In this document: piece after piece, positions 1 to 8,534 of the stretch
Position numbering within the stretch: position 1 is the first letter of the stretch
Layout of the letters: every line of letters starts with the position of its first letter
NCBI RefSeq assembly: GCF_004214795.1
Contig: NZ_CP035928.1
Location: 806,001 to 870,000, forward strand
Length of the DNA stretch: 64,000 nt
Reading direction: 5' to 3'
DNA from: Malaciobacter pacificus
GTDB taxonomy: Bacteria > Campylobacterota > Campylobacteria > Campylobacterales > Arcobacteraceae
Translations under genes and position numbers: made by a program
Notes under the pieces: generated by a model
Database searches by the model: none
Seen by the model: only the letters and a program-made list of their open reading frames with translations
What the model was told of the DNA's origin: nothing

Positions 1-459
1 AAAGCTAAGAGTTTAATTATAAATCAATTTGGAGAAGAAGCTTATCCTCATAGAGTAAATATGGCATATCTTCCCATTAGTGCTAAACTTCTTAAAAATG
101 TTGTAAATAATGTTCCAGGATTTTATTTAGAAAATAGGTTCTTTTTTACCCCTGGTTTTCCTTCAATGAGTCAATCTATGGTTATTGAAGCATTAGATAC
201 TCATTATCCAATTTCAAGAGAAAAATATAAAAAAGTTATGACTATTGATACAAGTGAAAATGACTTAATAGAAACAATGAAAAAAATGCCTGAGCATCTA
301 GATTTTGCTTCATTACCTAAGATAATTAATGATAAAAGAAAAGTTGTTATTTCATTAGGTGGTTATGATAAAGCAGAGGTAGATAAATATTTTGATTTAT
401 TTATTAGATATTGTGAAGAAAATAAAAAAGATTATATTCTTAAAGATATAAATTTTTAG
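1..459 (+). CDS. Molybdopterin-binding (CinA-like) protein, 3' part
   Basis: The reading frame is open from the first base of the window, so the N-terminus is missing. About 152 residues remain. The segment reading 'YPHRVNMAYLP...VPGF.LENRFFFTPGFPSM' resembles the second half of the MoCF/CinA N-terminal domain, where the family has 'LP.GA..L.N..G.APGF...N..V...PG.P.EM'. That family binds molybdopterin or, in CinA, acts in pyridine-nucleotide or competence-linked metabolism. No nicotinamide-deamidase domain follows, so this looks like the short molybdopterin-binding form. Its stop codon directly abuts the stop of the convergent Sel1 gene. The family is fairly sure, the exact substrate is not. 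Confidence 0.7.
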   Translation, partial: KAKSLIINQFGEEAYPHRVNMAYLPISAKLLKNVVNNVPGFYLENRFFFTPGFPSMSQSMVIEALDTHYPISREKYKKVMTIDTSENDLIETMKKMPEHLDFASLPKIINDKRKVVISLGGYDKAEVDKYFDLFIRYCEENKKDYILKDINF

Positions 460-1050
460 TTATTTAACTGGTTCTAAATAATTCCCAATTTTCCAGCTTT
501 TATCTTTAGGATAGTTTGCTAAATTATAGTCTTTCCAAACTTTTTTACAAAATTTATTGCCTCTTTTATACTCATCTTTTGCAAACTGATGAGCTCTTCC
601 AAAGTTTGGAAAAACACCTTTCCCTGTTGCATACATATAAGCTATGTAACAATTTGCATCATAAAGTTTTTGTTTTGAAGCCTCTTCAAAATAATATAAA
701 GCCTTCTCATAATCCTTTTCTACAACTTTACCATGTAGAAAAAACTTTCCTATTAAGAACTGTGATTTAGAGTGATTTTTATTGGCTGCTGATAATATAG
801 TATTATATGCTTTTATTTCATCGTGATATTTAGTTATTTTAGATAGGTAGAATTTCCCTAGAATATAAGAAGCTTCAATATTTCCATTGTTTGATAAATT
901 TAGTAATATATTATAAGCATTATCAAGATTTTTTTTCTCTTTTATAAGTTTTATTGCTTTTTGAAGTTTTTCACCTTGTGATGAAGATTTATTTAAAGTT
1001 GTACTATTTACAAGATTGAAAAATATTATAATTAGTACTACTAGTTTCAT
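460..1050 (-). CDS. Secreted Sel1-repeat protein
   Basis: This 196-residue protein starts with a short signal peptide ([16 protein letters not shown]), so export to the periplasm is likely. Sel1-like repeats (helix pairs of about 36 residues) fill the middle, visible as 'ASYILGKFYL', 'SQFLIGKFFLHGK' and 'ANCYIAYMYATGKGV'. Such repeats are protein-binding scaffolds with no enzyme activity of their own. Its ATG overlaps the alr stop codon by one base (TAATG), so it is probably translationally coupled to alr in the order uvrC-alr-sel1. Its specific partner cannot be read from sequence. Confidence 0.8.
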   Translation of the reverse strand: MKLVVLIIIFFNLVNSTTLNKSSSQGEKLQKAIKLIKEKKNLDNAYNILLNLSNNGNIEASYILGKFYLSKITKYHDEIKAYNTILSAANKNHSKSQFLIGKFFLHGKVVEKDYEKALYYFEEASKQKLYDANCYIAYMYATGKGVFPNFGRAHQFAKDEYKRGNKFCKKVWKDYNLANYPKDKSWKIGNYLEPVK

Positions 1051-2072
1051 TACACAATTACTCTTTTTATATTTGTACTAAGTGTTGTTGTGATTTCATA
1101 TGAAATAGTATCGTGAACTTTAGCAAGAGTATTAGCATCATTAAATATGCATACTTCATCCTTATTTGTATTAAGTGAAAGATTATCCATTGATACTCTA
1201 CCTAGAACTTTGAATCCATCAGGTGTTGTATAGTTTTTTCTTTCATTTAGTCTTAAAAAACCATCTCCGTAGCCAACATCATATGTGGAAATAATAGTAT
1301 CTTCAGTAGCTTTATATGTACCTCCGTAACCAACACTTTGGCTCTCTTTTAAAGTTCTTGTAGAAATTCTTTTCCCCCATAGTGATAATACAGGCTTTAA
1401 AGTTGGAAATTTAAAGATATTAGCATTATCAAGGTATCCATATGTTGCAATACCAACTCTTGCAAAATCTTCGTTAAAATTAGTGTGTCTAAATAGGCCT
1501 GCAGAATTACAAGAATGGAAGCTAGGAATATCTAGTGAAAGTTTTTCACATAATTCACTTACAGCTAACTTAACCCTAGAAAAAACTGACTTTTGCCAGA
1601 AAAAATCAGTTGAGAGATTATCTGCATTTCTATGATGTGTGAATATCCCAGTCACCTTAATATTCTTCTTAGATAGCCCTAAAAAAGCCTCTTCTAGCTC
1701 TTCAATTAAAATTCCATTCCTATGCATCCCTGTATCAACTTTTATATGAACATTACATCCAAGTGGTAAATTATCAATATCCTCAATTGAATTTAATGCT
1801 ATGTGAAAAGTATGTGAATAAGTGTGAAAATCCTTGTGAGCAAGTATTAAAATATAGTCAAATAATTTTTCTATAGCCAGTGCTTCATCTAGTGTTCTAA
1901 CAACTGCTTTTTTTATACCAAATTCACTAGCTAGTGTTGCTATTTCAATTAGTCCATGGCCATAGGCATTATCTTTTAAAACAACAGCTACTTTTTCTTT
2001 TCCACCTGCATGATTTGAAATAGTTTCTAAGTTATAAAACAAATTGTTTTTATTAAGTTTTATCAGTGCCAA
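1050..2072 (-). CDS. alr: Alanine racemase
   Basis: This is a PLP enzyme that interconverts L- and D-alanine and so supplies D-alanine for peptidoglycan. The N-terminal barrel carries the PLP lysine motif '[11 protein letters not shown]' (Lys33). The 'HSCNSAG' and '[10 protein letters not shown]' segments and the 'VGYGGTY' motif with the second catalytic base (Tyr) are present. At 340 residues it is near the lower end for the family. It lies 2 bases downstream of uvrC on the same strand, in the likely operon uvrC-alr-sel1. Confidence 0.95.
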   Translation of the reverse strand: MALIKLNKNNLFYNLETISNHAGGKEKVAVVLKDNAYGHGLIEIATLASEFGIKKAVVRTLDEALAIEKLFDYILILAHKDFHTYSHTFHIALNSIEDIDNLPLGCNVHIKVDTGMHRNGILIEELEEAFLGLSKKNIKVTGIFTHHRNADNLSTDFFWQKSVFSRVKLAVSELCEKLSLDIPSFHSCNSAGLFRHTNFNEDFARVGIATYGYLDNANIFKFPTLKPVLSLWGKRISTRTLKESQSVGYGGTYKATEDTIISTYDVGYGDGFLRLNERKNYTTPDGFKVLGRVSMDNLSLNTNKDEVCIFNDANTLAKVHDTISYEITTTLSTNIKRVIV

Positions 2073-2074
2073 TT

Positions 2075-3922
2075 TTATTCCTCAATATTATTAAAATAAT
2101 TATATATAACAGTTGCATCTTTTTCATTTAAAACATTTTTTAATTCTTCAATAGATGCACTTTTTATTTTCTCAAATTCACCAAAGTATAGCAACATTTT
2201 TTTCACCTTTGCTTCACCAATACCTTTAATTTGTAAAAGTGAAACTTGTTTATCTTCTTTTCTTTTTTGTTTTTTATGATAGTTAATTACAAACCTATGA
2301 GCTTCATCTCTAAGTCTTTGAACAAATTGAAGCCTTTGGTCACTTGTTAATAGTTTTAAAGATTTAAATTCACCATCTTTTTTGTAGTGAATAATGTCAT
2401 TTGCTTTACCTTTTGCTCTATGTGCTTTTGCATCAACTTTCTCTTTTGCTATGGCAATTATATCTAAATTAACTCCCACAGACTGAGTTATATCATATGC
2501 AAGTTTTAGTAAGGTTTCTCCTCCATCAATTACCCAAAGATCAGGTGCAGGATTTTTTTCAAAACTTTCAACTCTTCTCATTAACATCTCTCTCATTTGA
2601 GAATATTCATCTTTTGATTCAAGATTATAGTGTCTAAAAGATTTTTTATTCCAACCATTAGTTTGTTCATTCCATACAACCATTGCTCCAACAGTTGCTT
2701 GACCCATCATATGAGAGTTATCAAAACTCTCTATTAAATAAGGAGTAAGTTTAAGGTCAAACAGTTTTTTAACTTCATCATAAATTGTAGTTTGATTTTT
2801 ACTAGCATCGATTCTAAGCAGTTCATTACAGTTATTAATTGCAACTTGTACAATATCTTTTTTCTTATCTTTTTTAGGATTTATAATTTTTATTTTTCTA
2901 TCAAATCTTGCTTTTAAAAAATCTTCAAGCTCTTCTTTATCTTCAAGGTCAATTGCGGTTAAAATCTCTTTGGGAAGTAGTGGGATTTCATTATCATAAT
3001 AATTAATAATAGCTCTTTTATATGCTTCTTCATAATCAAAATCACTATCTTGCTCAATATTATCAAGTCTTAAGAAGTCATGGTTTGATGAAGTTAGCTT
3101 CCCATCTCTAATAAACATTCTTACAACAACTGCTTTTTTATTAGATGTTGTTATTGCAAAAATATCAATATCTTCATTTGTGGCTAAATCCATTCCTGAT
3201 TTAATTTGAGATTTTTCAATAGTTTTTATTCTATCTCTTATTTTCATAGCATCTTCAAATCTAAAATCTTCTGAATATTGCATCATTTTTTCATTTAGTT
3301 TATTAATTAGTTTAGTTTTGTTGTAAATATATTCTAAGGCTTCATCAACAATTTTTGCATACTCACTTGTTGTAATTTTACCTTCACAAGGTGCATGGCA
3401 TCTTTTTATTTGGTGAAAAAGACATGCTTTTTTCTCTTTTACACAAGATTTCTTTTGAACTAAAGGAACAATTTCATAAATACTATCTAACATATCTCTA
3501 GCACCACTTGAATATGGTCCAAAATATTTTAGATTTTTATTTTTATAAACACGTCTTGTTATTTCAAGTCTAGGAAAAAGTTCATTGTTATCTAAATAAA
3601 TATATGGGTATGTTTTATCATCCCTTAATAAAATATTGTATTTAGGTTTTAGTTGTTTGATTAGTGAATTTTCAAGTATTAAAGCATCATGTTCATTAGG
3701 AACTACAATCCACTCTAAAGATTCAACTTCGCTAATCATTTTATATATACGAGGACTTAGTTTATCAGCAGGTAATAGTTTTGGAGTAAATTTAAAGTAA
3801 GATTTTACTCTATTTTTAAGTACTTTTGCTTTTCCAATATATAGTAAGTGACCATTTCTGTCAAAGTATTGATATACTCCTGCATCAGTGGGAAGTTGTT
3901 TTAATTTCTCTTCTAAATTCAT
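2075..3922 (-). CDS. uvrC: Excinuclease ABC subunit C
   Basis: UvrC makes both incisions around DNA lesions in nucleotide excision repair after UvrAB loading. The 615-residue protein has the expected order. A GIY-YIG nuclease is at residues 14-45 ('GVYQYF', '[18 protein letters not shown]'). A cysteine cluster follows ('[15 protein letters not shown]', about residues 167-181). The UVR/UvrB-binding coil lies near residues 205-235, then the RNase H-like C-terminal nuclease ('[10 protein letters not shown]', 'DLWVIDGG'). Helix-hairpin-helix motifs close the protein ('[13 protein letters not shown]'). It is full length and heads the uvrC-alr-sel1 group. Confidence 0.96.
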   Translation of the reverse strand: MNLEEKLKQLPTDAGVYQYFDRNGHLLYIGKAKVLKNRVKSYFKFTPKLLPADKLSPRIYKMISEVESLEWIVVPNEHDALILENSLIKQLKPKYNILLRDDKTYPYIYLDNNELFPRLEITRRVYKNKNLKYFGPYSSGARDMLDSIYEIVPLVQKKSCVKEKKACLFHQIKRCHAPCEGKITTSEYAKIVDEALEYIYNKTKLINKLNEKMMQYSEDFRFEDAMKIRDRIKTIEKSQIKSGMDLATNEDIDIFAITTSNKKAVVVRMFIRDGKLTSSNHDFLRLDNIEQDSDFDYEEAYKRAIINYYDNEIPLLPKEILTAIDLEDKEELEDFLKARFDRKIKIINPKKDKKKDIVQVAINNCNELLRIDASKNQTTIYDEVKKLFDLKLTPYLIESFDNSHMMGQATVGAMVVWNEQTNGWNKKSFRHYNLESKDEYSQMREMLMRRVESFEKNPAPDLWVIDGGETLLKLAYDITQSVGVNLDIIAIAKEKVDAKAHRAKGKANDIIHYKKDGEFKSLKLLTSDQRLQFVQRLRDEAHRFVINYHKKQKRKEDKQVSLLQIKGIGEAKVKKMLLYFGEFEKIKSASIEELKNVLNEKDATVIYNYFNNIEE

Positions 3923-4009
3923 TGTGAAATAATATCTAAAATATTCTCTTTTTGATATTAAATTTAAAATATATTATACTTAAAAAAATTAAGGAAAAGA
4001 AAATAGTTT

Positions 4010-4585
4010 ATGCCTGGAAGATTAGCAATATATGATGATAGATATTTTAAAGAAAATGCAAAAAAATTTATCAAAGTTGATTTAGTAAAAAATCTAAATC
4101 CAAGATATAATATAGCTCCAACTATGCCAATTCCTGCTTTATTAAATAGTGGAGAATATTTATACACTCACTTTGGTTACTTACCTTCTTGGGCTAAAAG
4201 TAAAAAATCTATGAATATAAATGCAAGAAGTGAATCAATTTTTGAAAAGATTACTTTTAGGGATTCTTTTAAATTTAGACGCTGTTTAATTCCAATAAAT
4301 GGTTTTTTTGAATGGGAAATAGAGGATAAAACAAAGAAGCCATATTTTGTAAAAGATATAAAAAATGATTATTTTGCCCTTGCAGGTATTTGGGATGAAT
4401 ATTGTGATGATGAACTAAAAATGAATATTATCACTACAGCTTTAATTACTTGTAATGCAAATGAAAAACTTGACTTATATGAAGTAACTTCTGCTGTCAA
4501 TAAGGTTTCTTTTAATTCTCCTTTATGTATAAAAAAGAAAATTAATTTAGAAATTGGACAACAAAGTCTATTTGAGATAGAATAA
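4010..4585 (+). CDS. SRAP/YedK-like protein lacking catalytic residues
   Basis: The 191-residue protein aligns by motif to the SRAP family (E. coli YedK, human HMCES), which shields abasic sites in single-stranded DNA by a covalent bond from Cys2. The family motifs 'RYNIAPT', 'NARSE' and 'GFFEW' are intact. The start reads M-P-G-R, not M-C-G-R, so the essential Cys2 is Pro. The segment that normally holds the catalytic His ('IH.RMP') is missing: 'CNANEKL' runs straight into 'YEVTSAVN', a loss of roughly 35 residues. An AAGGAA ribosome-binding site precedes the ATG and supports this start. It may bind DNA without crosslinking, or it may be decaying. Confidence 0.85.
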   Translation: MPGRLAIYDDRYFKENAKKFIKVDLVKNLNPRYNIAPTMPIPALLNSGEYLYTHFGYLPSWAKSKKSMNINARSESIFEKITFRDSFKFRRCLIPINGFFEWEIEDKTKKPYFVKDIKNDYFALAGIWDEYCDDELKMNIITTALITCNANEKLDLYEVTSAVNKVSFNSPLCIKKKINLEIGQQSLFEIE

Positions 4586-4596
4586 AATTCTATCTC
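4574..4596. terminator. Bidirectional terminator hairpin
   Basis: A perfect 10-bp stem (GAGATAGAAT / ATTCTATCTC) with an AAA loop spans the stop codon of the SRAP-like gene. It sits between that gene and the convergent glutathione peroxidase gene and can serve both strands. Confidence 0.7.
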
Positions 4597-5136
4597 TTAT
4601 AGTAATTTTAAAATATCATCTTCAATAGATTTTGGATTTGTAGTACTTCCAAATCTATCAACTACATTACCATTTTTGTCAACTAAAAATTTTGTAAAAT
4701 TCCATTTAATATTTTTACTACCTAATATACCTGGTTGTTTATCTTTTAAAAATGTGTAAAGTGGTGATTCATTCTCTCCATTCACATCAATTTTTGAGAA
4801 CATATCAAACTCAACTCCATAAGTTAATCGACAAAATTCTGCAATCTCTTTATTTGTTCCTGGTTCTTGATTTGCAAATTGATTTGAAGGGAAACCTAAA
4901 ATCATAAAATCTTTATCTTTATGTTTTGAATAAAGGTTTTCTAAATCTTCATATTGACCAGTAAATCCACATTTACTAGCAACATTTACTATTAAAAGTA
5001 CTTTCCCTTTATACTTTGAAAGACTTACGTCATTTCCCTTTATATCTTTTACTTTAAAATCGTAAATAGTTTTATTATTATTTGTCGCCATTAGTGAAGT
5101 CACGAAAAGTAATGTTGATATTATTATTTTTAGCAT
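4597..5136 (-). CDS. Secreted glutathione peroxidase-family thiol peroxidase
   Basis: This 179-residue protein reduces peroxides. It begins with a hydrophobic signal peptide (MLKIIISTLLFVTSLMA), so it should act in the periplasm. The peroxidatic residue is cysteine, not selenocysteine, in 'NVASKCGFTGQY' (Cys56). The Gln motif 'GFPSNQF' and Trp/Asn motif 'IKWNFTKFLVD' complete the catalytic tetrad. Bacterial Cys-type enzymes of this family commonly use thioredoxin-like donors despite the name. It stands alone, with the TPR protein gene upstream on the same strand after an 81-bp gap. Confidence 0.9.
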   Translation of the reverse strand: MLKIIISTLLFVTSLMATNNNKTIYDFKVKDIKGNDVSLSKYKGKVLLIVNVASKCGFTGQYEDLENLYSKHKDKDFMILGFPSNQFANQEPGTNKEIAEFCRLTYGVEFDMFSKIDVNGENESPLYTFLKDKQPGILGSKNIKWNFTKFLVDKNGNVVDRFGSTTNPKSIEDDILKLL

Positions 5137-5217
5137 TTTTTATCCTTTTTAAAATAATATCTAGTTTAACTTTATATTTTGTGATTTTGTAGATAAAAAA
5201 TGAAAGTTTGTATTTGT

Positions 5218-6113
5218 TTAGACTACTTCCTCTGCTGTATATTTCTCAATAAGTTTAGAGAATCTTTCATCTTCTAGTATTTCAAAGAAAAACTTATCTT
5301 TTTTTAGTTTTTCTACATACTGTTCATTTAGCTCCAATGCTTTTTCCAAATCTTCAATACAGCTATCAATTTGTCCAAGGTCATATAAAATTTTGGCTCT
5401 TTGATAAAAAGCATTAGAAAATTCATCATCAATTTTTATTGCTTGGTTTGCTAAGCTAAGTGCCCAGTTTGCTTCATCAAGTTTTAAAACTGCTTCAGCT
5501 TTATATGTTAAAGCTTCAACATCATCAGGACTTAGATTTAAAATTTCATCATAAATTTCAATTTTACCTAAAGTTGTTGATTCCTTTGAAGCTCTCATCC
5601 AAAGAGAATAAATAGTATTAGTTTTCTCAATATTTTTTTGATTTTGAACAACTTGTTTTGATCTTTTCTCTAAATCTTCTTCAAATAGATTTAACCTTTT
5701 TTCATAATCAGAAATTGTTTTTGAAATCTTTTCATCAATATCATTTTTTACTTTTTTATTAATATCTTTAATTGAGTTCCAACCCATTAAAACTAAAAAA
5801 GATGAGGCTGCAGCGATGATATAAAACATATTATTTAAAGTTGAAGTTGCATAATTAATTACATTGTTTGATATTTCAACTTCTTTTTTTGCTAAAGTTT
5901 TGTGAAGTTCAATCTTTAAGTCTCTATTCTCATCTCTTAGAGTTTTTATTTCATTTAAAATATAGTTTTCTACAAATGGATGGTATAACTGTTTTTCCAA
6001 GCTATTTATTCCTTTTTCTACCTTTTTATCAGCTTCTTGCTTGTCTAATTGTTTTGTCTCTTGGGCAAAACACAAAATATTCGAAAGTAAAAATAATAGA
6101 ATAGCTTTTTCAT
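5218..6113 (-). CDS. TPR membrane protein, start region frameshifted
   Basis: The protein has a signal peptide, a coiled coil, one membrane segment ('MFYIIAAASSFLVLMGW'), a second coiled coil and C-terminal TPR units ('DDVEALTYKAEAVLKL', 'SNAFYQRAKILYDLG'). The body is readable only from a TTG at 6075 (285 residues), which would cut the signal peptide. The ATG at 6113-6111 lies one base after the aspartokinase stop, but reading from it is off by one. If the A5 run (T run at 6106-6110) held six A, the start would read M-K-K-A-I-L-L-F-L-L-S-N-I-L-C-F-A-Q, a textbook signal peptide. This is either an assembly error or a natural -1 shift or slippage site. Function is unknown; it is the last gene of the ectoine operon. 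Confidence 0.75.
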
Positions 6114-6114
6114 C

Positions 6115-7470
6115 TTAAAGTAGTTCCTCTTTTAATGTTTTAAGTGCAATATCAGAGACATTTTGTGAAACACCTATGTGAAATGAAATTTTTGATGGAC
6201 TCATATCAAACATCTCAAATGGTATATTCTTCTCTTTTAGTGCAGTTATAGCATCAACTATTGCAAAAGAATTTTGTCTTAATCCAATTCCAACTAAAGT
6301 TAATATAGATATATTATAGTTAACATTAACTTCATTGGTTTTTAGGCGTTTTTCTATTTGACGTCTAAGATTATTGATTTTACCTTTTAAATCTTCTTGG
6401 TCAACAAGTATTGCAATATCATCTTTATCAGTAGGATAATGATAAGTATTTATTCCAAACTCTCCAAAAATTTTAAGAAGTTCTGCACTAAATCCTATCT
6501 CTTCTCCTAACATATCTTTTTGTATATGAATTGAAGCCATATTATCTAGTTTTGCAATTCCTACTAAATCTTCCATAGGAACTCTTTCACTAAGAATTAA
6601 TGTTCCTTCGTGAACTGGGTTATTTGTATTTCTAATATTAATTGGAATTTTACTTTTTTTGCAGTTTAGCATTGCATTAAAATGGAAAACATTAAATCCC
6701 TTTGAACTAAGTAATCTTAACTCTTTAAATGTAAGTCTAGGTATTACTTTTGCTTCACTTACAACTCTTGGGTCAACATTATAAACACCATTTGTATCTG
6801 TCCAGTTTTCATAAATATCTGCATCAAGTGCATAGGCTAATTCACCACCTGTTAAATCACTTCCACCTCTACTCATTACAGCAATTTGATTTTTTTCATT
6901 AACTCCATAAAAACCAGGAACTAAATAAACTTCATTTTCTTTAAAAGTAAAAGCATTTTGAATGTTTTCATGTGTTTTTGAATTTACTTTTCCATTTGTT
7001 AAACAATCACTTAAAATAAATCCAAACTCTTCAGGAAGCATAAGTTTTGTTTTTAATCCCACTGAATTCATATATGCTGTAATAACTTTAGAATTAAAGT
7101 GTTCACCCCTTGATAAAAAGAAGGCTTTTCTTTCATCACCTTTTAATTTACAGTTTTCTAAATCTTTTTTTAAGTAGTCAACTATAAACTTTTTATCTAT
7201 TTTTAAATCATCACAAAGCTTTTCAAATTTTTTTATAATAGCAAATTTAGATTCATCAATAGATATAAAAAGTTTCTGATTTTCAAAATGCTCTCCATTT
7301 GTTGCTAAGTTTAATAAATGGTCTGTAATTTTTTCATCATGTATTTCATCTCTACCAGGTGCAGAGACTACTATAACTTTTCTATCTTCATCTGCTTTTA
7401 TGATATTTACTATTTTTTTGATTTGTAAGGCATCTTTTACAGAACTACCTCCAAATTTACATACTTTCAT
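6115..7470 (-). CDS. ask: Aspartokinase, ectoine-cluster type
   Basis: Aspartokinase phosphorylates aspartate, the first step towards aspartate semialdehyde and so the ectoine precursor diaminobutyrate. The motif 'KFGGSSV' opens the kinase domain, 'GGSDLTG' follows near residue 210, and two ACT-type regulatory segments end the protein ('LVGIAKLDNMASIHIQ', 'ILTLVGIGLRQN'). I chose the inner ATG at 7470 (MKVCKFGGSS): it has a GAGGA ribosome-binding site at good spacing, while the ATG at 7488 has none and would overlap the upstream gene. Its place behind ectABC fits the dedicated Ask_Ect isoenzyme, which in other bacteria escapes feedback inhibition. Insensitivity here is inference. Confidence 0.93.
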   Translation of the reverse strand: MKVCKFGGSSVKDALQIKKIVNIIKADEDRKVIVVSAPGRDEIHDEKITDHLLNLATNGEHFENQKLFISIDESKFAIIKKFEKLCDDLKIDKKFIVDYLKKDLENCKLKGDERKAFFLSRGEHFNSKVITAYMNSVGLKTKLMLPEEFGFILSDCLTNGKVNSKTHENIQNAFTFKENEVYLVPGFYGVNEKNQIAVMSRGGSDLTGGELAYALDADIYENWTDTNGVYNVDPRVVSEAKVIPRLTFKELRLLSSKGFNVFHFNAMLNCKKSKIPINIRNTNNPVHEGTLILSERVPMEDLVGIAKLDNMASIHIQKDMLGEEIGFSAELLKIFGEFGINTYHYPTDKDDIAILVDQEDLKGKINNLRRQIEKRLKTNEVNVNYNISILTLVGIGLRQNSFAIVDAITALKEKNIPFEMFDMSPSKISFHIGVSQNVSDIALKTLKEELL

Positions 7471-7480
7471 ATTTTCCTCA

Positions 7481-8134
7481 CTATACATTACTTATTTTGT
7501 AACCTCTGTTTCTTATTGTAGTTATTAAATCAGTATTAAAGTTCTTTTTTAGTTCAGTTCTAATTTGATTTATATTAACTTCAATAACGTTATGACATAT
7601 TAGTTCTGGTTCATCCCAAATTGCATTAACTAACTCTTCTTTTGAAATAATTGCTTTGTGTCGATTTTTTATAAGATAAGATAAAACCTCGTAAGATTTA
7701 CCTTTTATATTTAATTTATTATTATTTATATCTAGGACTTGTTTCTCAATATTATTTAGTTTTAGATAGTTTTTAAATTTAAGTTTCTTTGCAAAGTTCT
7801 CTCTATGAATTGATTCTAGTTTTGCTAAAATCAATTCATAATCAAAGGGTTCTTTTATGACACTAATTGCACCAGATTGAAGTAAACTTATCTCAAAATC
7901 TTTTGATTGATTTTTTGTAAGTATCACAACGGCACTTTTTTTATCTAATCTTTTTTGAATAATCTCTTTACAAGCTATTAAATCATTTTCATAGACTAAT
8001 ATTAAATTATATAATCTTACTTGGGCATGATAAACTGCATCAAATAAATCTTCTGCAACATCACAAATATAAAGATTTTTCTCTTCTATTTCATCTATAA
8101 ACTTTTTATCTATATTTAAAGCTAAGAGTCTCAT
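7481..8134 (-). CDS. HsrA/HP1043-like atypical response regulator in ectoine operon
   Basis: This 217-residue OmpR-family protein has a receiver-like domain (1-115) and a winged-helix DNA-binding domain (125-217). The C-terminal half resembles Helicobacter HP1043 (HsrA) closely: 'IISKEELVNAIWDEPEL...NVIEVNINQIR' and 'TTIRNRGYKI'. The phosphoacceptor Asp is replaced: where receivers have 'YDLILLD', this has 'YNLILVY' (Tyr48). The acidic pocket keeps one Asp (D9). The lysine of 'ISVIKEP' remains. Regulation without phosphorylation is therefore likely, as known for HsrA. It lies 1 base after ectC and just overlaps the region before ask, so it is part of the ectoine transcript and may control it. 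Confidence 0.85.
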   Translation of the reverse strand: MRLLALNIDKKFIDEIEEKNLYICDVAEDLFDAVYHAQVRLYNLILVYENDLIACKEIIQKRLDKKSAVVILTKNQSKDFEISLLQSGAISVIKEPFDYELILAKLESIHRENFAKKLKFKNYLKLNNIEKQVLDINNNKLNIKGKSYEVLSYLIKNRHKAIISKEELVNAIWDEPELICHNVIEVNINQIRTELKKNFNTDLITTIRNRGYKISNV

Positions 8135-8135
8135 C

Positions 8136-8531
8136 TTAATCCTCTAATGGATAAACTCCATTTTCATCATGATGCTCAGTTCCTTTAATAGGAGGGTTAA
8201 ATACACAAATAAGTCTCATGTCTTCAGTTCCACCATATAAATTATGGTCATCATGATTATTTAGTGCATACATAACTCCATCATAAATCTCATGGATTTC
8301 ACCAGTTGCTAAGTCTTCAATTTTTCCATTCCCAGCTACACAATAAACAGCTTCTAAGTGGTTTTGGTAATGAATGTGAGTTTTAGTATTTGCTTTGATA
8401 ATTGTTTCATGGAAAGAAAATCCCATACCTTCATCTTTTAATAGCATTCTTCTACTAACCCATTGCCCACCTTGGGCAAATACTTCTCTATTTGTTCCTA
8501 TAACATCTTTTTTAATATCTTTTACAATCAT
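8136..8531 (-). CDS. ectC: L-ectoine synthase
   Basis: EctC is a cupin-fold metalloenzyme that cyclises N-gamma-acetyl-diaminobutyrate to ectoine, the last step of the pathway. The 131-residue length is typical. The N-terminal 'MIVKDI' and 'WVSRRMLLKDEGMGFSFHET' segments and the cupin motifs 'HYQNHLEAVYCVAGNGKIEDL' (split here as HYQNHLEAVYCV and AGNGKIEDL) and 'YALNNHDDHNLYGG' match the family. It is 3 bases downstream of ectB. Confidence 0.96.
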   Translation of the reverse strand: MIVKDIKKDVIGTNREVFAQGGQWVSRRMLLKDEGMGFSFHETIIKANTKTHIHYQNHLEAVYCVAGNGKIEDLATGEIHEIYDGVMYALNNHDDHNLYGGTEDMRLICVFNPPIKGTEHHDENGVYPLED

Positions 8532-8534
8532 TTA

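Noticed and set aside
3964-4167. 67-codon minus-strand frame over the SRAP-like gene
   Set aside because: Antisense shadow without ribosome-binding site.
4960-4985. Possible selenocysteine peroxidase
   Set aside because: The peroxidatic codon is a cysteine codon, not TGA.
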